From: Stramonita haemastoma
Taxonomy: Eukaryota; Mollusca; Gastropoda; Neogastropoda; Muricidae
Length of the DNA stretch: 64,000 nt
Direction of reading: 5' to 3'
Assembly: GCA_030674155.1 (NCBI GenBank)
Contig: CM060335.1
Location: 39,601,902 to 39,665,901 of the forward strand
Below the pieces are notes generated by a model, which saw nothing but the letters and a program-made list of their open reading frames with translations, had not been told where the DNA came from and did no database searches. Shown one piece after another: positions 44,039 through 55,366 of the stretch. Position 1 is the first letter of the stretch. Each line of letters starts with the position of its first letter. The translations under genes were made by a program, and so were the position numbers.

Positions 44039-44425
44039 GTATGGTTTTGTCACCCATTGTATTCATTTTTCATGCAAACATTAAGTCTGTATTGGATCTA
44101 CTAGCACTGTGTACTAAGGTTGTGTGATGATACTGCTCTGGGAAATTTACAGTATGTATATTCTTAAGTAGTTGTGGTGTTGTTGTTTTTTGGGGTGGGT
44201 GGGGGGGCTGTTAAAAATGTACAGATTAAAATTGTAAAATTTACGTCATCAGATAGTGGATAGAGTGAAGGTCATGATACATTAGTCAAGTTTTGTACCG
44301 TTTTCTGGGATTATTTTTTTCTTGATATTTTAAAAGTCTTTTTTTTAATAGTATGTTCATCACCTTCACAGATTTGTCTTTATTTTTATTATATAATAAT
44401 ATATTACTGTTTGTGTGATTGCCAG
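44030..44425 (+). pseudogene. RT fragment after G6 and spacer to I6
   Basis: NFTCSLQGMVLSPIVFIFH then a stop; GATGATACTGCTCTGGG in another frame at about 44,126. Spacer follows. Confidence 0.62.
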
Positions 44426-44932
44426 GATCTTCGCCAGAATTTTTTGATGGCAGAGACTTCTTCATCACTGCAAGAACTTTGTCTTTGCCAGGATAACATC
44501 ACAAGACTTCTTCATCACTGCAGCAAGAACTTTGTCTTTGCCAGGATGACATCACAAGACTTCTTCATCACTGCAGCAAGAACTTTGTCTTCACCAGGAT
44601 AACATCACAAGACTTCTTCATCACTGCAGCAAGAACTTTGTCTTTGCCAGGATGACATCACAAGACTTCTTCATCACTGCAGCAAGAACTTTGTCTTCGC
44701 CAGGATAACATCACAAGACTTCTTCATCACTGCAAGAACTGTGTCTGCGAGGGTGACATCACAAGACTTCATCACTGCAAGAACTTTGTCTTTGCCAGGA
44801 TGACATCACAAGACTTCATCACTGCAAGAACTTTGTCTTTGCCAGGATGACATCACAAGACTTCTTCACAGCGGCAAGGACTTTCTCATCCCAACAATGT
44901 CTTCATCCCCAGGACTTGAAAAGCCCTTCAAG
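44426..44932 (+). repeat. I 50-bp minisatellite (copy I6)
   Basis: About ten units, many with a CTGCAGCAAGAAC triplet insertion (53-bp units). Starts after GATTGCCAG, ends CCCTTCAAG/GTATGG, 507 bp. Confidence 0.9.
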
Positions 44933-45310
44933 GTATGGTTCTGACACCTTTCCTGTTAGTTCTATGTACATAGAACTGTAATTGTATTGGATCAGGTACC
45001 CCCAGTTGATGAAGTACTCTGATGACTCTGCTCTTGAAGATTTTTAGAATTGGCATTCTGAATACTCTAAACAAGGTGAAGAGATTTCTCGTAATGAAAA
45101 TGTATGTAGGAAAATCGTGAAAATGAGTAGTAAGAAAGTCAGACTGCATGAAGCTGGGATGCATTATGTTATCTTCTGCAGGGTTTTGTGGTGATTTGTT
45201 TTTTTCTTGATGTCATTTTATGCATTTCTTTTTAATTGCCTCGCTCATAAGCTGTTCCAATCATCTCTTTTGAGATAATGATGCATTCTTGTTTATTTGT
45301 GTGTGGACAG
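44925..45310 (+). pseudogene. RT fragment after I6 and spacer to H6
   Basis: LQGMVLTP-like start, then GATGACTCTGCTCTTGAAG (DDSAL) near 45,020. Several stops. The spacer leads to TGGACAG. Confidence 0.55.
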
Positions 45311-45690
45311 AATCTCATCACTGCAAGAACTTTCAGCAACACCAGAACTGCAGTCTCCATCACCAGAATTGCAGTCTCCATCACCAGAATTGCAGTCTTC
45401 ATCATCACCAGGACTTCAGTCTTCAGCATCACCAGGACTTCAGTCTTCAGCATCACCAGGACTTCAGTCTTCAGCATCACCAGGACTTCAGTCTTCAGCA
45501 TCACCAGGACTTCAGTCTTCATCACCACCAGGACTTCAGTCTTCAGCATCACCAGGACTTCAGTCTTCATCATCACCAGGACTTCAGTCTTCATCATCAC
45601 CAGGACTTCAGTCTTCATCATCACCAGGATTTCAGTCTTCATCATCACCAGGACTTCAGTCTTCAGTGTATTATGCAGCACTCATGGTTC
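45311..45690 (+). repeat. H 24-bp minisatellite (copy H6)
   Basis: About 15 units; blocks of CAGTCTTCAGCATCACCAGG then CAGTCTTCATCATCACCAGG. Open in three sense frames (133, 156 and 161 residues). Closest to H4 in the left arm. Confidence 0.9.
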
Positions 45691-46025
45691 TGTTGTAAAA
45701 CCAGCTTCACAGTTGCTGATCTACATACTTTTCAAAGCAGAATGCTCCTGTCTGAATGATTGAACTTCATTTTGAGTGGATATTTTGTTGTATTTTTTTT
45801 GTAAGCCTGCTGTTTGGTACAGGACAATAATAATGTATGGAGTTTCTATAGTGCTGAATATCGTATACTATAAGCACTTACATACAAATAATTTTTTATC
45901 TCGTTGAATTAAAAAAAAAATTTAATACAGTGTTTTGAATGAGTGTTTATTTAGGTGACATGAATATTGGATGTCAGAAAATGAAAATAGAAGAAAAAAG
46001 TGGGAAAAGAGAAGAGAATGGAGGA
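45691..46025 (+). other. H-to-B spacer (copy 6)
   Basis: Conserved spacer, no gene seen. Confidence 0.55.
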
Positions 46026-46395
46026 CCCACCAATAAGGGGAAAAGAAAAGGTGGTTGGAAGCCCCATGTGGGGAAAAGAAAAGGTGGTTGGAAGCCCCAT
46101 GTGGGGAAAAGAAAAGGTGGTTGGAAGCCCCATGTGGGGAAAAGAAAAGGTGGTTGGAGGCCCCATGTGGGGAAAAGAAAAGGTGGTTGGAAGCCCCATG
46201 TGGGGAAAAGAAAAGGTGGTTGGAGGCCCCAGAAAAAAAAAAGAATGTGGGGAAAAGAAAAGGTGGTTGGAGGCCCCAGAAAAAAAAGAATTAAAAATAA
46301 TCTGGGGAAAAGAAAAGGTGGTTGGAGGCCCCAGAAAAAAAAAATATGGGGAAAAGAAAAGGTGGCTGGAGGCCCCAGAAAAAAAAGGAAAAAAT
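46026..46395 (+). repeat. B minisatellite with compact 33-bp units (copy B7)
   Basis: The first five or six units have no poly(A) spacer and are exactly 33 bp, giving an 11-residue open repeat (EAPCGEKKRWL). The rest are standard. B8 has one such junction, so this compact form expanded here. Confidence 0.9.
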
Positions 46396-46406
46396 AAGTG
46401 CATTTG

Positions 46407-46410
<4 letters not shown>

Positions 46411-46464
<54 letters not shown>
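46411..46464. repeat. (TG)n microsatellite
   Basis: About 26 TG repeats at the B-to-C link. Other units have only 4-6 (for example 35,084-35,094), so it expanded in this copy. Confidence 0.95.
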
Positions 46465-46465
<1 letters not shown>

Positions 46466-46589
46466 CCATTATTACTTTTTATTTCAAAGTCTTAGATGAC
46501 GACTTAAGTCATAAAATCTGTTCAAATGTCCATTGAAAAAACAACATGGTCTTGATATAGCAATCTTATCTGTGTGGCTGGCTGATATT

Positions 46590-47262
46590 GTGTGTATTTA
46601 TCTATCCCTGATAGATGTTACATCCAGTGGGAGATTTAGAAAATATACAAGTGGAGTAAATAATGTGTGTATTTATGTATCCCTGATAGATGTTACATCC
46701 AGTGGGAGATTTAGAAGGTATACAAGTGGAGTAAATAATGTGTGTATTGATGTATCCCTGATAGATGTTACATCCAATGGGAGATTTAGAAGATATACAA
46801 GTGGAGTAAATAATGTGTGTATTGATGTATCCCTGATAGATGTTACATCCAATGGGAGATTTAGAAGATATATAAGTGGAGTAAATAATGTGTGTATTGA
46901 TGAATCCCTGACAGATGTTACATCCAGTGGGAGATTTAGAAGATATACAAGTGGAGTAAATAATGTGTGTATTGATGTATCCCTGATAGATGTTACATCC
47001 AGTGGGAGATTTAGAAGATGTACAAGTGGAGTAAATAATGTGTATTGATGTATCCCTGATAGATGTTACATCCACTGGGAGATTTAGAAGGTATACAAGT
47101 GGAGTAAATAATGTGTGTATTGATGTATCCCTGATAGATGTTACATCCACTGGGAGATTTAGAAGATATACAAGTGGAGTAAATAATGTGTGTATTGATG
47201 TATCCCTGATAGATGTTACATCCAGTGGGAGATTTAAAAGATATACAAGTGGAGTAAATGGA
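46590..47262 (+). repeat. C satellite, 9 monomers, largest copy (C7)
   Basis: Nine 75-bp monomers, one junction with a 2-bp loss (about 47,040) that shifts the frame. Sense frame of 171 residues up to that point. Confidence 0.92.
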
Positions 47263-47775
47263 TCAAATGTGCGCATACGTGATGAATTGCAGAAAATGAT
47301 GTGAATATTGTAAATTGCAAAATGTGTTGTGGAGTAGCAGATGTTTGTCTGTGTGTACATGGATTGTGTTTCTTTTTTGTTTTTGTTTTATTTTGTTCCA
47401 TTTTGACTGAGGAAGGGGGTAGATAATGAATTTTTTTTAAATACCATCAACTTATTGTAGTTTAAAACAACCCTGATTTTTGATAGGCTGAACTTGATAT
47501 TTGTGATAGCAGCACCAAAGTTTTTAGTATTTGGATGATTTTGTAATGTAACTTTAAAATCACCATTACTTGTATGTATGATGTTTTTAGTGGAAAAGCA
47601 GTTACCTAAGTAGCAGGTGCTTTATTAGGCATTTTGATCAGACTGAATTTTTGTGTTTTGTATTTTTATTTTGAATCCTGTTACTTGGTACATCACTTTG
47701 TTTGATAGCTTTTTTTTCTTATACCTTTTTGAATGAGTGTGTATGTAGGGGACAGAAATGTGGATGTGAGAAACT
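47263..47775 (+). other. D spacer (copy D7), SINE target empty
   Basis: Contains the uninterrupted CAGTTACCTAAGTAGCAGG at about 47,600, the empty-site form of the SINE 1 insertion at 53,244. No gene seen. Confidence 0.65.
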
Positions 47776-47970
47776 GGAACTAGAAAGGAAAGTAGGAAAA
47801 GAGGAGATTGGAGGACCCACCCAAAAAAAAAAAACTGAATGGGGAAAAGAAAAGGTGGTTTGAGGCCCCACACATAAAACGAAGGGAAAAAAAAAGCCAA
47901 TACAAAAAAACAAAAATAAAGAGAAAAAATATGGGGGAAAATAGGAGATTGGAGGCCCCACAAAAAAACC
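47776..47970 (+). repeat. E minisatellite (copy E7)
   Basis: About two units with GGTTTGAGGCCCCACACAT core. Confidence 0.75.
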
Positions 47971-48175
47971 CCTAAAAATTCAGTGTGTTTTAGTTGCCAT
48001 TGTACATTTTGTATTGAGTTTGAAATTCATATATCAGATCATAAGTATAACTTATCCATTGAAACAAAAAATCAGGGTCTTATGATGGCTGTGTAGTATA
48101 CGTTTCTGGCTAAAATTCTGTGTATTGATCTATTACTGACAGATTTTACGTCGGCTGAGAAATTCAGGTCTTTAT
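47971..48175 (+). other. E-to-F spacer with motif A-like segment (copy 7)
   Basis: Conserved spacer, frame broken. Confidence 0.4.
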
Positions 48176-48968
48176 TGTCATGAGGACTTTTTTGCTGCAA
48201 CTGAAAGGATTTCTTCATCATTGCAAGGACTTATTCATCACTGCAGCCTTGTTAATTGCTGCAAGGACTTCTATGTTGCTGGAAGAGTTTTTCATCTCTC
48301 AAAGACTTCTTCATTGGCACAAAGGCTTCATCACTACAAGAACTTTTTCATTGCTGAAAGGACTTCTTCATCACTACAAGGACTTTTTCATTGCTGAAAG
48401 GACTTCTTCATCTCTGCAAGGACTTCTTTATCTCTGCAAAGACTTACTACCATGAGGACTTTTTCACTGCTGAAAGGACTTCATCGTCACAAGGACTTCT
48501 TCACCACCACAAAGCCGTCTCCATCGCCACAAGGACTTCTTCACTTCCGCAAGGACTTCTTCATCGCTGAAAGGACTTCTTTATCGCTGAAAGGACTTCT
48601 TTATCACCATAAGGACTTCTTCATTGCCACAAAAATGTCTTCATTACCACAAGGACTTGTTTGTCACTATAAGGACTTCATCACAGGATTTCTTCATCAT
48701 CACAAAGACATCTCCATTGCCACAAGGACTTCTTCATTACTGAAAGGACTTCTTCATAACCACAAAGACATCTCCATTGCCACTAGGACTTCTTCATTGC
48801 TGAAAAGTCATCTTCATCACTGCAAGGACATCTTCATTGCAAGGGCTTTATCATTACAAACACTTTTTTTTAATTGCTTCAAGAACTCATCTCTGCAAGG
48901 ACTTCTTCATTTCTACACAGACTTCTGTATTGCCAGGACTGAAGTCCACGTTCATTGGTTCCCTTCAA
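48176..48968 (+). repeat. F 20-bp minisatellite (copy F7)
   Basis: About 35 diverse units; ends with the conserved block and CCCTTCAAG/GTATGG. Confidence 0.88.
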
Positions 48969-49249
48969 GGTATGGTTCTGTCCCTCATGCTCTTCATTCT
49001 TTATATATATACATGATTTAATTGTATTGGATTTGATACCACCCTGTTGATCAAGTGCCGTGATGACACTGCTGTAGAGGATATATGAAACTGAAGCTGT
49101 GTGTATTGTGAACAAGTTGAGGAGTTCTCTTTGAATAGAAAAGTTGTGATCTTTTCATGAAACTGAAGCTGTGTGTATTGTGAACAAGTTGAGGAGTTCT
49201 CTTTGAACAGAAAAGTTGTGATCTTTTCCCTGCTCTTCAGCTAGAGCTC
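48955..49249 (+). pseudogene. RT fragment after F7 with 70-bp duplication
   Basis: LQGMVLSLMLFILY-like block (a substitution and length change cause stops), then GATGACACTGCTG near 49,060. The following segment (GAAACTGAAGCTGTGTGTAT to GTGATCTTTTC) is present twice at 49,086-49,230, as at 55,480, and once at 42,350. Confidence 0.6.
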
Positions 49250-49680
49250 TGAGGTTTACCAATGGTGAGATTTTTGCAAATACAACTCTGTTTTTCCCTC
49301 CACCACTAAGGTAGAAGCATTTTGACTTTGGGGATTTCTGTTGGATATTGAATCTGTCACTTGCATTTTGACTTTGGGGATACTGTTGGATATTGAACCT
49401 GTCACTTTCGCCAGGACAGTCAGGAGGAACCTCCCTGTTCTTCCATATTTCCAGCTGTCATGGATTCTTTTGATGTGCACAAGACCGTAAGAACACTGGT
49501 CTGACTGGTTTAGAGTCTTCAGAAAGACTTGGTATTTATTTTTTATTTAAACGTCAAACTGAGAAGCAAGGGCAAGGTTTATATTTAGAATTGAACCCAG
49601 AACCTCATGGTTTGCTTGTTAGGCAGGTGGACATCTGAACCATTCTGCCACCATCCTCCTTAAAATGTAATGTTCTGGCT
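49250..49680 (-). mobile_element. SINE family 4 (F7 unit), 45-bp block doubled
   Basis: Same family as 5,865. The block with TTTTGACTTTGGGGAT appears twice at 49,310-49,410. Head near 49,600-49,660. Confidence 0.65.
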
Positions 49681-49874
49681 AAAATTTTGCAGACTGTAAA
49701 AGTAGTCTGCATGAAGTCGTGATGCATTAATGTTATACTGTGTCCTGTGATGATTTGATTCATTTTGGATTTTAAAAAAAAACCCTGATTTCTTTACAGA
49801 ATTTTATCTTGCTCATGAGCTATTTCAGTTTCTCTTTTGAGATAATACTCTCTTCCTTTTTGTGTCTTCAACAG

Positions 49875-50047
49875 AAATTCATCATCACCAAAACTTCACC
49901 ATCGCCCAAATGTGATCATCCCCAGGACTTCAGTTTTCCTTGCCAGGACTTCAGTCTTCATCATCACCAAGACTTGAACATCACCAGAATGGGCACTCTT
50001 CAACATCAGCAGGTCTGGAAAAGTGGACTTTAACTGCTCCCTGCAAG
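49875..50047 (+). repeat. J cassette, 173 bp, exon-like (copy J7)
   Basis: Starts after TGTCTTCAACAG at 49,874; ends CTGCAAG with GTATGG at 50,048. Frame 1 is open to a TAA 15 bases before the end; the other two have internal stops, so it is not a conserved coding exon. Confidence 0.62.
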
Positions 50048-50440
50048 GTATGGTTCTACCATCTTCATTTTTACTACAGTTTAAACAGTACTGGATCTGA
50101 TACCACACTGAAGTACCTTGATGACACTGCTCTTGGAGGTTAATAAAATCAATGTTGTGTATATTCTGAAGAAGTTAAACTTTCTACATATGGATAGGTA
50201 AAAAAAGTGTCTCATATAGATAGAAATGTACTGAATAAAATTGTAAAAATATGTAGGGAGATAGTAGACTGCATGAAGTCAGGATATATTAATGTTAATA
50301 CTGTACAATGTTCTGTGACGATTTATTTCTATTTCTTCTTGATGCCATTTTATTCATTTCTTTTTGATTGCCATGCTTATAAGCTGCTCCTGTTTTCTTT
50401 TTTGAGATAATGATGTATTCTTTTTTTTGTGTGTGTGCAG
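50040..50440 (+). pseudogene. RT fragment after J7 and spacer to G7
   Basis: The right-arm frame reading GSDTTLKYLDDTALGG (50,090-50,140) then stop. Spacer follows and ends TGTGTGTGCAG. Confidence 0.62.
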
Positions 50441-50740
50441 AAACTCATCACCACAAGAACTTTTCTCATCTCTTGGACTTCTGTCATCATCATTGCCTGA
50501 ACTACATCCTCCTCCGGACTTCATCAACACCAGGACTTCATCAACACCAGGACTTCATCAACACCAGGACTTCATCAACACCAGAACTTCATCAACACTT
50601 CAACACCAGGACTTCATCAACACCAGGACTTCATCATCACTTCATCATCACCAGCACTTCACCAACACCAGCACTTCATCAACACCAGCACTTCATCAAC
50701 ACCAGGACTTCAGAAGTCAACTTTACTTGTTCCCTTCAAG
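50441..50740 (+). repeat. G 17-bp minisatellite (copy G7)
   Basis: About 13 units, 300 bp between AG and AAG/GCAAGG. Confidence 0.88.
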
Positions 50741-51164
50741 GCAAGGTTCTATCACCCATTGTATTCATTTTTCATGCAAATGTCAAGTCTGTATTGGATC
50801 TACTAGCACTGTGTGCTGAAGTTCTGTGATGATACTGCTCTGGGAAATTTACAGTATGTATATTCTCAAGTTGGGGTTTTGGGGGTGGTGGTGTTCAAAT
50901 GTAGAGATTAAAATTGTAAAAAAACTTTAGCCACATAGTGGATAGAGTGATGGTCATGATTCATTAGTGAAGTTTTGTACTGTTTTCTGGGATGATTTCT
51001 TTCTTGATATTTTTAACTAATTTATTTTTGAATAGTATGTTCATCACCTACACAGACTTGTCTTTTTTTTAATGTCATTTTATGCTTTTCTTTTTAATTG
51101 CCTCGCTCATAAGCTGCTCCATTTGTCTCTTTTCAGATAATGATGTTTTCTTATTTGCTTATTT
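50730..51164 (+). pseudogene. RT fragment after G7 and spacer to H7; I module absent
   Basis: NFTCSLQGKVLSPIVFIFH then stop; GATGATACTGCTCTGGG off frame. The I array is missing, but the I upstream spacer (CACCTACACAGACTTGTC) joins the H upstream spacer, so I was lost cleanly between homologous spacers. Confidence 0.6.
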
Positions 51165-51762
51165 GCAAGAATTTCCATCATCACCAGGACTTCAGTCTTC
51201 ATCATCACAGGACTTCAGTCTTCATCATCACCAGAACTTCAGTCTTCATCATCATCATCAGGACTTCAGTCTTCATCATTACCAGGATTTCAGTCTTCAT
51301 CATCATCACCAGGATTTCAGTCTTCATCATCACCAGGATTTCAGTCTTCAACATCACCAGGATTTCAGTCTTCATCACCACCAGGATTTCAGTCTTCATC
51401 ACCACCAGGACTTCATCATCACCAGGACCTCAGTCTTCATCATCATCACCGGGACTTCAGTCTTCATCATCATCACCGGGACTTCAGTCTTCATCATCAT
51501 CACCAGGATTTCAGTCTTCGACATCACCAGGATTTCAGTCTTCATCATCACCAGGACTTCAACATCACCAGGACTTCAGTCTTCATCATCATCACCAGGA
51601 CTCCAGTCTTCATCATTACCAGGACTTCAGTCTTCATCATCACCAGGACTTTAGTCTTCATCATCACCAGAACTTCAGTCTTCATCATCACCAGGACTTC
51701 AGTCTTCATCATCACCAGGACTTCAGTCTTCATCATCACCAGGATTTCAGTCTTCAGTGTTT
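51165..51762 (+). repeat. H 24-bp minisatellite, largest right-arm copy (H7)
   Basis: About 24 units with 27-bp variants (one extra ATC). Starts after TTTGCAAG (no CAG) and ends at the TATGCAGCAC junction. Confidence 0.9.
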
Positions 51763-52095
51763 TATGCAGCACTCATGTTTCTGTTGTAAAACCAGCTCCG
51801 CAGTTGCTGATCTACATGCTTCTTCAAAGCAGAATGCTCCTGTCTTAATGATTGAACATCATTTTGAGTGGATATTTTGTTGTATGTTTTTTGTAAGCCT
51901 GCTGTTTGGTACAGGACAATAATAATGTATGGAGTTTCTATAGTGCTGAATATCGTATACTATAAGCACTTACATACAAATAATTTTTTATCTCGTTGAA
52001 TTAAAAAAATTTTTTTAATACATTGTTTTGAATGAGTGTTTATCTAGGTGACATGAATATTGGATGTCAGAAAATCAAAATAGAAGAAAAAAGTG
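51763..52095 (+). other. H-to-B spacer (copy 7)
   Basis: Conserved spacer, near-identical to 45,691-46,025. No gene seen. Confidence 0.55.
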
Positions 52096-52520
52096 GGAAA
52101 AGAGAAGAGAATGGAGGACCCACCAATAAGGGGAAAAGCAAAGGTGGTTGGAGGCCCCATGTGGGGAAAAGAAAAGGTGGTTAGAGGCCCCAGAAAAAAA
52201 AGAATGGGGGGAAAAGAAAAGGTGGTTGGAGGCCCCAGAAAAAAAAGAATTAAAAAAATAATGTGGGGAAAAGAAAAGGTGGTTGGAGGCCCCAGAAAAA
52301 AAAGAATGTGGGGAAAAGAAAAGGTGGTTGGAGGCCCCAGAAAAAAAAGAATTAAAGAAAAAAATTTGGGGAAAAGAAAAGGTGGTTAGAGACCCCAGAA
52401 AAAAAAGAAAAAAAAAAGTGGGGAAAAGAAAAGGTGGTTGGAGTCCCCAGAAAAAAAAAAATGTGGGGAAAAGAAAAGGTGGTTGGAGGCCCCACCAAAA
52501 AAAAGAAAAAAAAAAGAAAA
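52096..52520 (+). repeat. B minisatellite, about 9 units (copy B8)
   Basis: Standard cores, some with GGTTAGAGGCCCC substitutions. Confidence 0.9.
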
Positions 52521-52664
52521 GAAGTACATTTGAGTGTGTGTGTGTGGAAGTCGCCATTATTACTTTTTATTTCAAAGTCTTAGATAACGACTTAAATCAT
52601 AAAATCTGTTCAGATGTCCATTGAAAAAACAACATGGTCTTGATATAGCAGTATTCTCTGTGTT

Positions 52665-52905
52665 GCTGGCTGATAATGTGTGTATTGATGTATCCCTGAC
52701 AGATGTTACATCCACTGGGAGATTTAGAAGATATACAAGTGGAATAAATAATGTGTGTATTGATGTATCCCTGATAGATGTTACATCCACTGGGAGATTT
52801 AGAAGATATACAAGTGGAGTAAATAATGTGTGTATTGATGTATCCATGATAGATGTTACATCCACTGGGAGATTTAGAAGATACACAAGTGGAGTAAATG
52901 GATAA
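52665..52905 (+). repeat. C satellite, 3 monomers (copy C8)
   Basis: Three in-frame 75-bp monomers giving a 94-residue sense frame from 52,621, with the leader KKQHGLDIAVFSVLLADN. That leader aligns to the E-to-F spacer peptide at 7,700-7,800. Confidence 0.9.
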
Positions 52906-53243
52906 AATGTGCATATACGTGATGGATTGCAGAACATGATGTGAATATGAATATTGCAAAGTGCAAAATGTGTTGTGAGTAGCAGGTGTTTGTCTGTGTG
53001 TACATGGAATGTGTTTCCTTTTTTGTTTTTGTTTTGTTCCATTTTTACTGAGGAAGGGGGTAAATATTTATATATTTTTTATACCATCAACTTGTTTTTC
53101 ATAGCCTGGACTGGATATATGTAATTTGTGATAGCAGCGCCAAAGTTTTTAGTATTTGTATGATTTTGTAATGTAACTTTAAAATTACCATCACTTGTGT
53201 GTATGATGTTTTTAGTGGAAAAGCAGTTACCTAAGTAGCGAGT

Positions 53244-53536
53244 AGCCGCCGCTGTAGTCTAGTGGTTAGGGCGTTGGACTTGTAATCTAAAGGTTACGGG
53301 GTCGATCCCAGCTTTCCGCTATGGCGTTGTGCCCTTGGAAAAGGCACTTTACGGCTATTTTCTCACCCCACCCAGGTGTAAAACGGGTACCAACCTTGAG
53401 TTGGGGGTTAACCCTGCGATAGACTGGCGTCCTATCCAGGGGGGAGTCTATGACTCTCAGTCGCTTAACGCCACAGAAACCGGGATAAGCACCGGCCTGA
53501 TGAGCCTTAGGCTCGGGACAGACTTTAACTTTAACT
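53244..53536 (+). mobile_element. SINE family 1, full length, 12-bp target duplication
   Basis: Head GCCGCCGCTGTAGTCTAGTG (box A) to GGGGTCGATCCC (box B), a body with GCCCTTGGAAAAGGCACTTT, and a TTTAACTTTAACT tail. TAAGTAGCGAGT flanks it at 53,232-53,243 and 53,537-53,548. Empty sites exist at 47,600 and 8,510-8,540. A pol III-type tRNA-derived SINE; box B has one change from the GGTTCGATCCC consensus. Confidence 0.92.
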
Positions 53537-53659
53537 TAAGTAGCGAGTGCTTTATCAGGCATTTTGATCAGACTGGATTTTTGTCTTTAATATTACAGTT
53601 GAGAAATGATGTTTGTTGTGATGTGTTGAAAAAAGATGGTGGTTCTGAAGTAAGGGTTG

Positions 53660-53825
53660 ATGTGGGCATGAACAGAATGAACTGTGTTGTGGGCATGAAC
53701 AGAATGAACTGTTGTGGGCATGAACAAAATGAACTGTTGTGGGCATGAACAGAATGAACTGTGATGTGGGCATGAACAGAATGAATTGTGGGCATGAACA
53801 AAATGAACTGTGTTGTGGGCAAATC
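53660..53825. repeat. 24-27-bp tandem repeat, GGGCATGAACAGAATGAACT type, about 6 units
   Basis: Expanded from a segment that is single-copy at about 27,310-27,345. Specific to this D copy. Confidence 0.88.
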
Positions 53826-54329
53826 CTTGCTGTGGCCATAAGACTGATAATGCCATGGCAGATTGGACTGCAACACAGATGTGAAAGCAGCATGAATTTT
53901 GGGTATGGTTTTGTGTGTGGAATTGGCAGTTAGCTGACCAGTGGGTACTGTATGGTTTTCAGTTTGTATTGATGTGTGTGTGTGAGAGGGAGGAAGCAAA
54001 TCTGTGCACAAGGGTTATCACAGATTCTCACGGACATGTTGCCATGACATATTTGAAGCGACACTCTTGGTTTTGGTTTCAAATAAACACCACAGTTGCT
54101 TCTTCAAAACAAAATGCTCCTGTCTTAATGCTGCTGCTTCAGTTTGCATCAGGGTTTATTTTTTTATATTTTTGTTTTGAGTCCTGTTACTTGGTACATG
54201 GTACATCACTTAGTTTGATTGTTTTGTTTTTTTATTATTGCTTTTTGAATGAGTGTGTATGTAGGTGACAGAAATTGGGATGTGAGAAACTGAAACTAGA
54301 AAGGAAAGTTGGAAAAGAGGAGATTGAAG

Positions 54330-54645
54330 GACCCAACAAAAAATAATTTTAAAAATGGGGAAAAGAAAAGGTTTGGAGATTGGAGAACCCATCAAAAGAC
54401 AAAAATAAACCAAAAGAAAAGGGGGAGAAGAAAAGGTGGTTTGAGGCTCCACACATAGAAAGAAAAGAAAAGAAAATAACAAAAAAACAAAACAAAAAAC
54501 AAAACAAACAAACAAAAAAGGGGGAAAAGAAAAGGTGGTTGGAGGCCCCACACATAAAAAGAAAAAAGATTTTTAAAAAAGCCAAAACAAAAAAGAAGAG
54601 AAAAAGAAAATATGGGGAAAAAAGAGGAAGTTAGACGCCTCGCAA
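54330..54645 (+). repeat. E minisatellite (copy E8)
   Basis: Four cores, one of them partial (AAAGGTTTGGAGATTGGAG), with AAACAAAAAACAAAACAAA spacers. Confidence 0.78.
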
Positions 54646-54860
54646 AAAGTGTCTGATTCAGTGTGTTTTGGTCGCCAAATGTATATTTTGTATTGAGTTT
54701 GAAATTCATATTTCAGATCATAAGTATGGTAGCTTGTCCATTGAAAAAAAAAATCAGGGTCTTGCAATGGCTGCGTAGTTGACGTTTCTGGCTAAAAATC
54801 TGTGTATTGATCTATTACTGACAGAGTTTACATCCGCTGAGAAATTCAGGCCTTTATTGT
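54646..54860 (+). other. E-to-F spacer with motif A-like segment (copy 8)
   Basis: Conserved spacer; C-like stretch TGTGTATTGATCTATTACTG present, frame broken. Confidence 0.4.
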
Positions 54861-55366
54861 TGTGAGGACTTATTTGCTGCAAGGATTTCTTCATCATTGC
54901 AAGGACTCATTCATCACTGCAGCCTTGTTGATTAATGCAAGGACTTCTATGTTGCTGCAAGAGTTTTTCCTCTCTACAAGGACTTGTTCTTTGCCACAAG
55001 GACTTCTTCATTGCTGAAAGGACTTCTTCATCTCTACAAGGACTTCTTCATCACTGCAAGGACTTCTTCATCACTGCAAGGATTTCTTCACTGCCACAAG
55101 GACTTCTTCATCACTACAAGGACTTCTTTGCTGAAAGGACTTGTTCATCGCCACAAGGACTTCTTCACTGCTGAAAGGACTTCTTCATTGCCGAAAGGAC
55201 TTCTTCATTGTGGAAAAGATGTCTTCATTATTGCAAGGACTTCATCATTACAAACACTTTTTTTTAAATTGCTTCAAGAATCTCATCTCTGCAAGGACTT
55301 TTTCATTTCTACACAGACATCTTTTTTGCCAGGACTGAAGTCCACATTCATTGGTTCCCTTCAAGG
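54861..55366 (+). repeat. F 20-bp minisatellite (copy F8)
   Basis: About 18 units, closest to F6. Ends CCCTTCAAG/GTATGG at 55,366. Lies in one 165-residue plus frame (54,984-55,481) with the RT fragment. Confidence 0.88.

Larger units (their letters stand above)
52906..54290 (+). other. D spacer, long form (copy D8)
   Basis: Carries SINE 1 and an expanded 24-27-bp repeat. After these it continues as the A-like segment (CATGACATATTTGAAGC), matching D4 in the left arm. No gene seen. Confidence 0.6.

Noticed and set aside
53244..53320. tRNA gene
   Set aside because: tRNA-like boxes are followed by a conserved SINE body and tail, with a target duplication around the whole unit.
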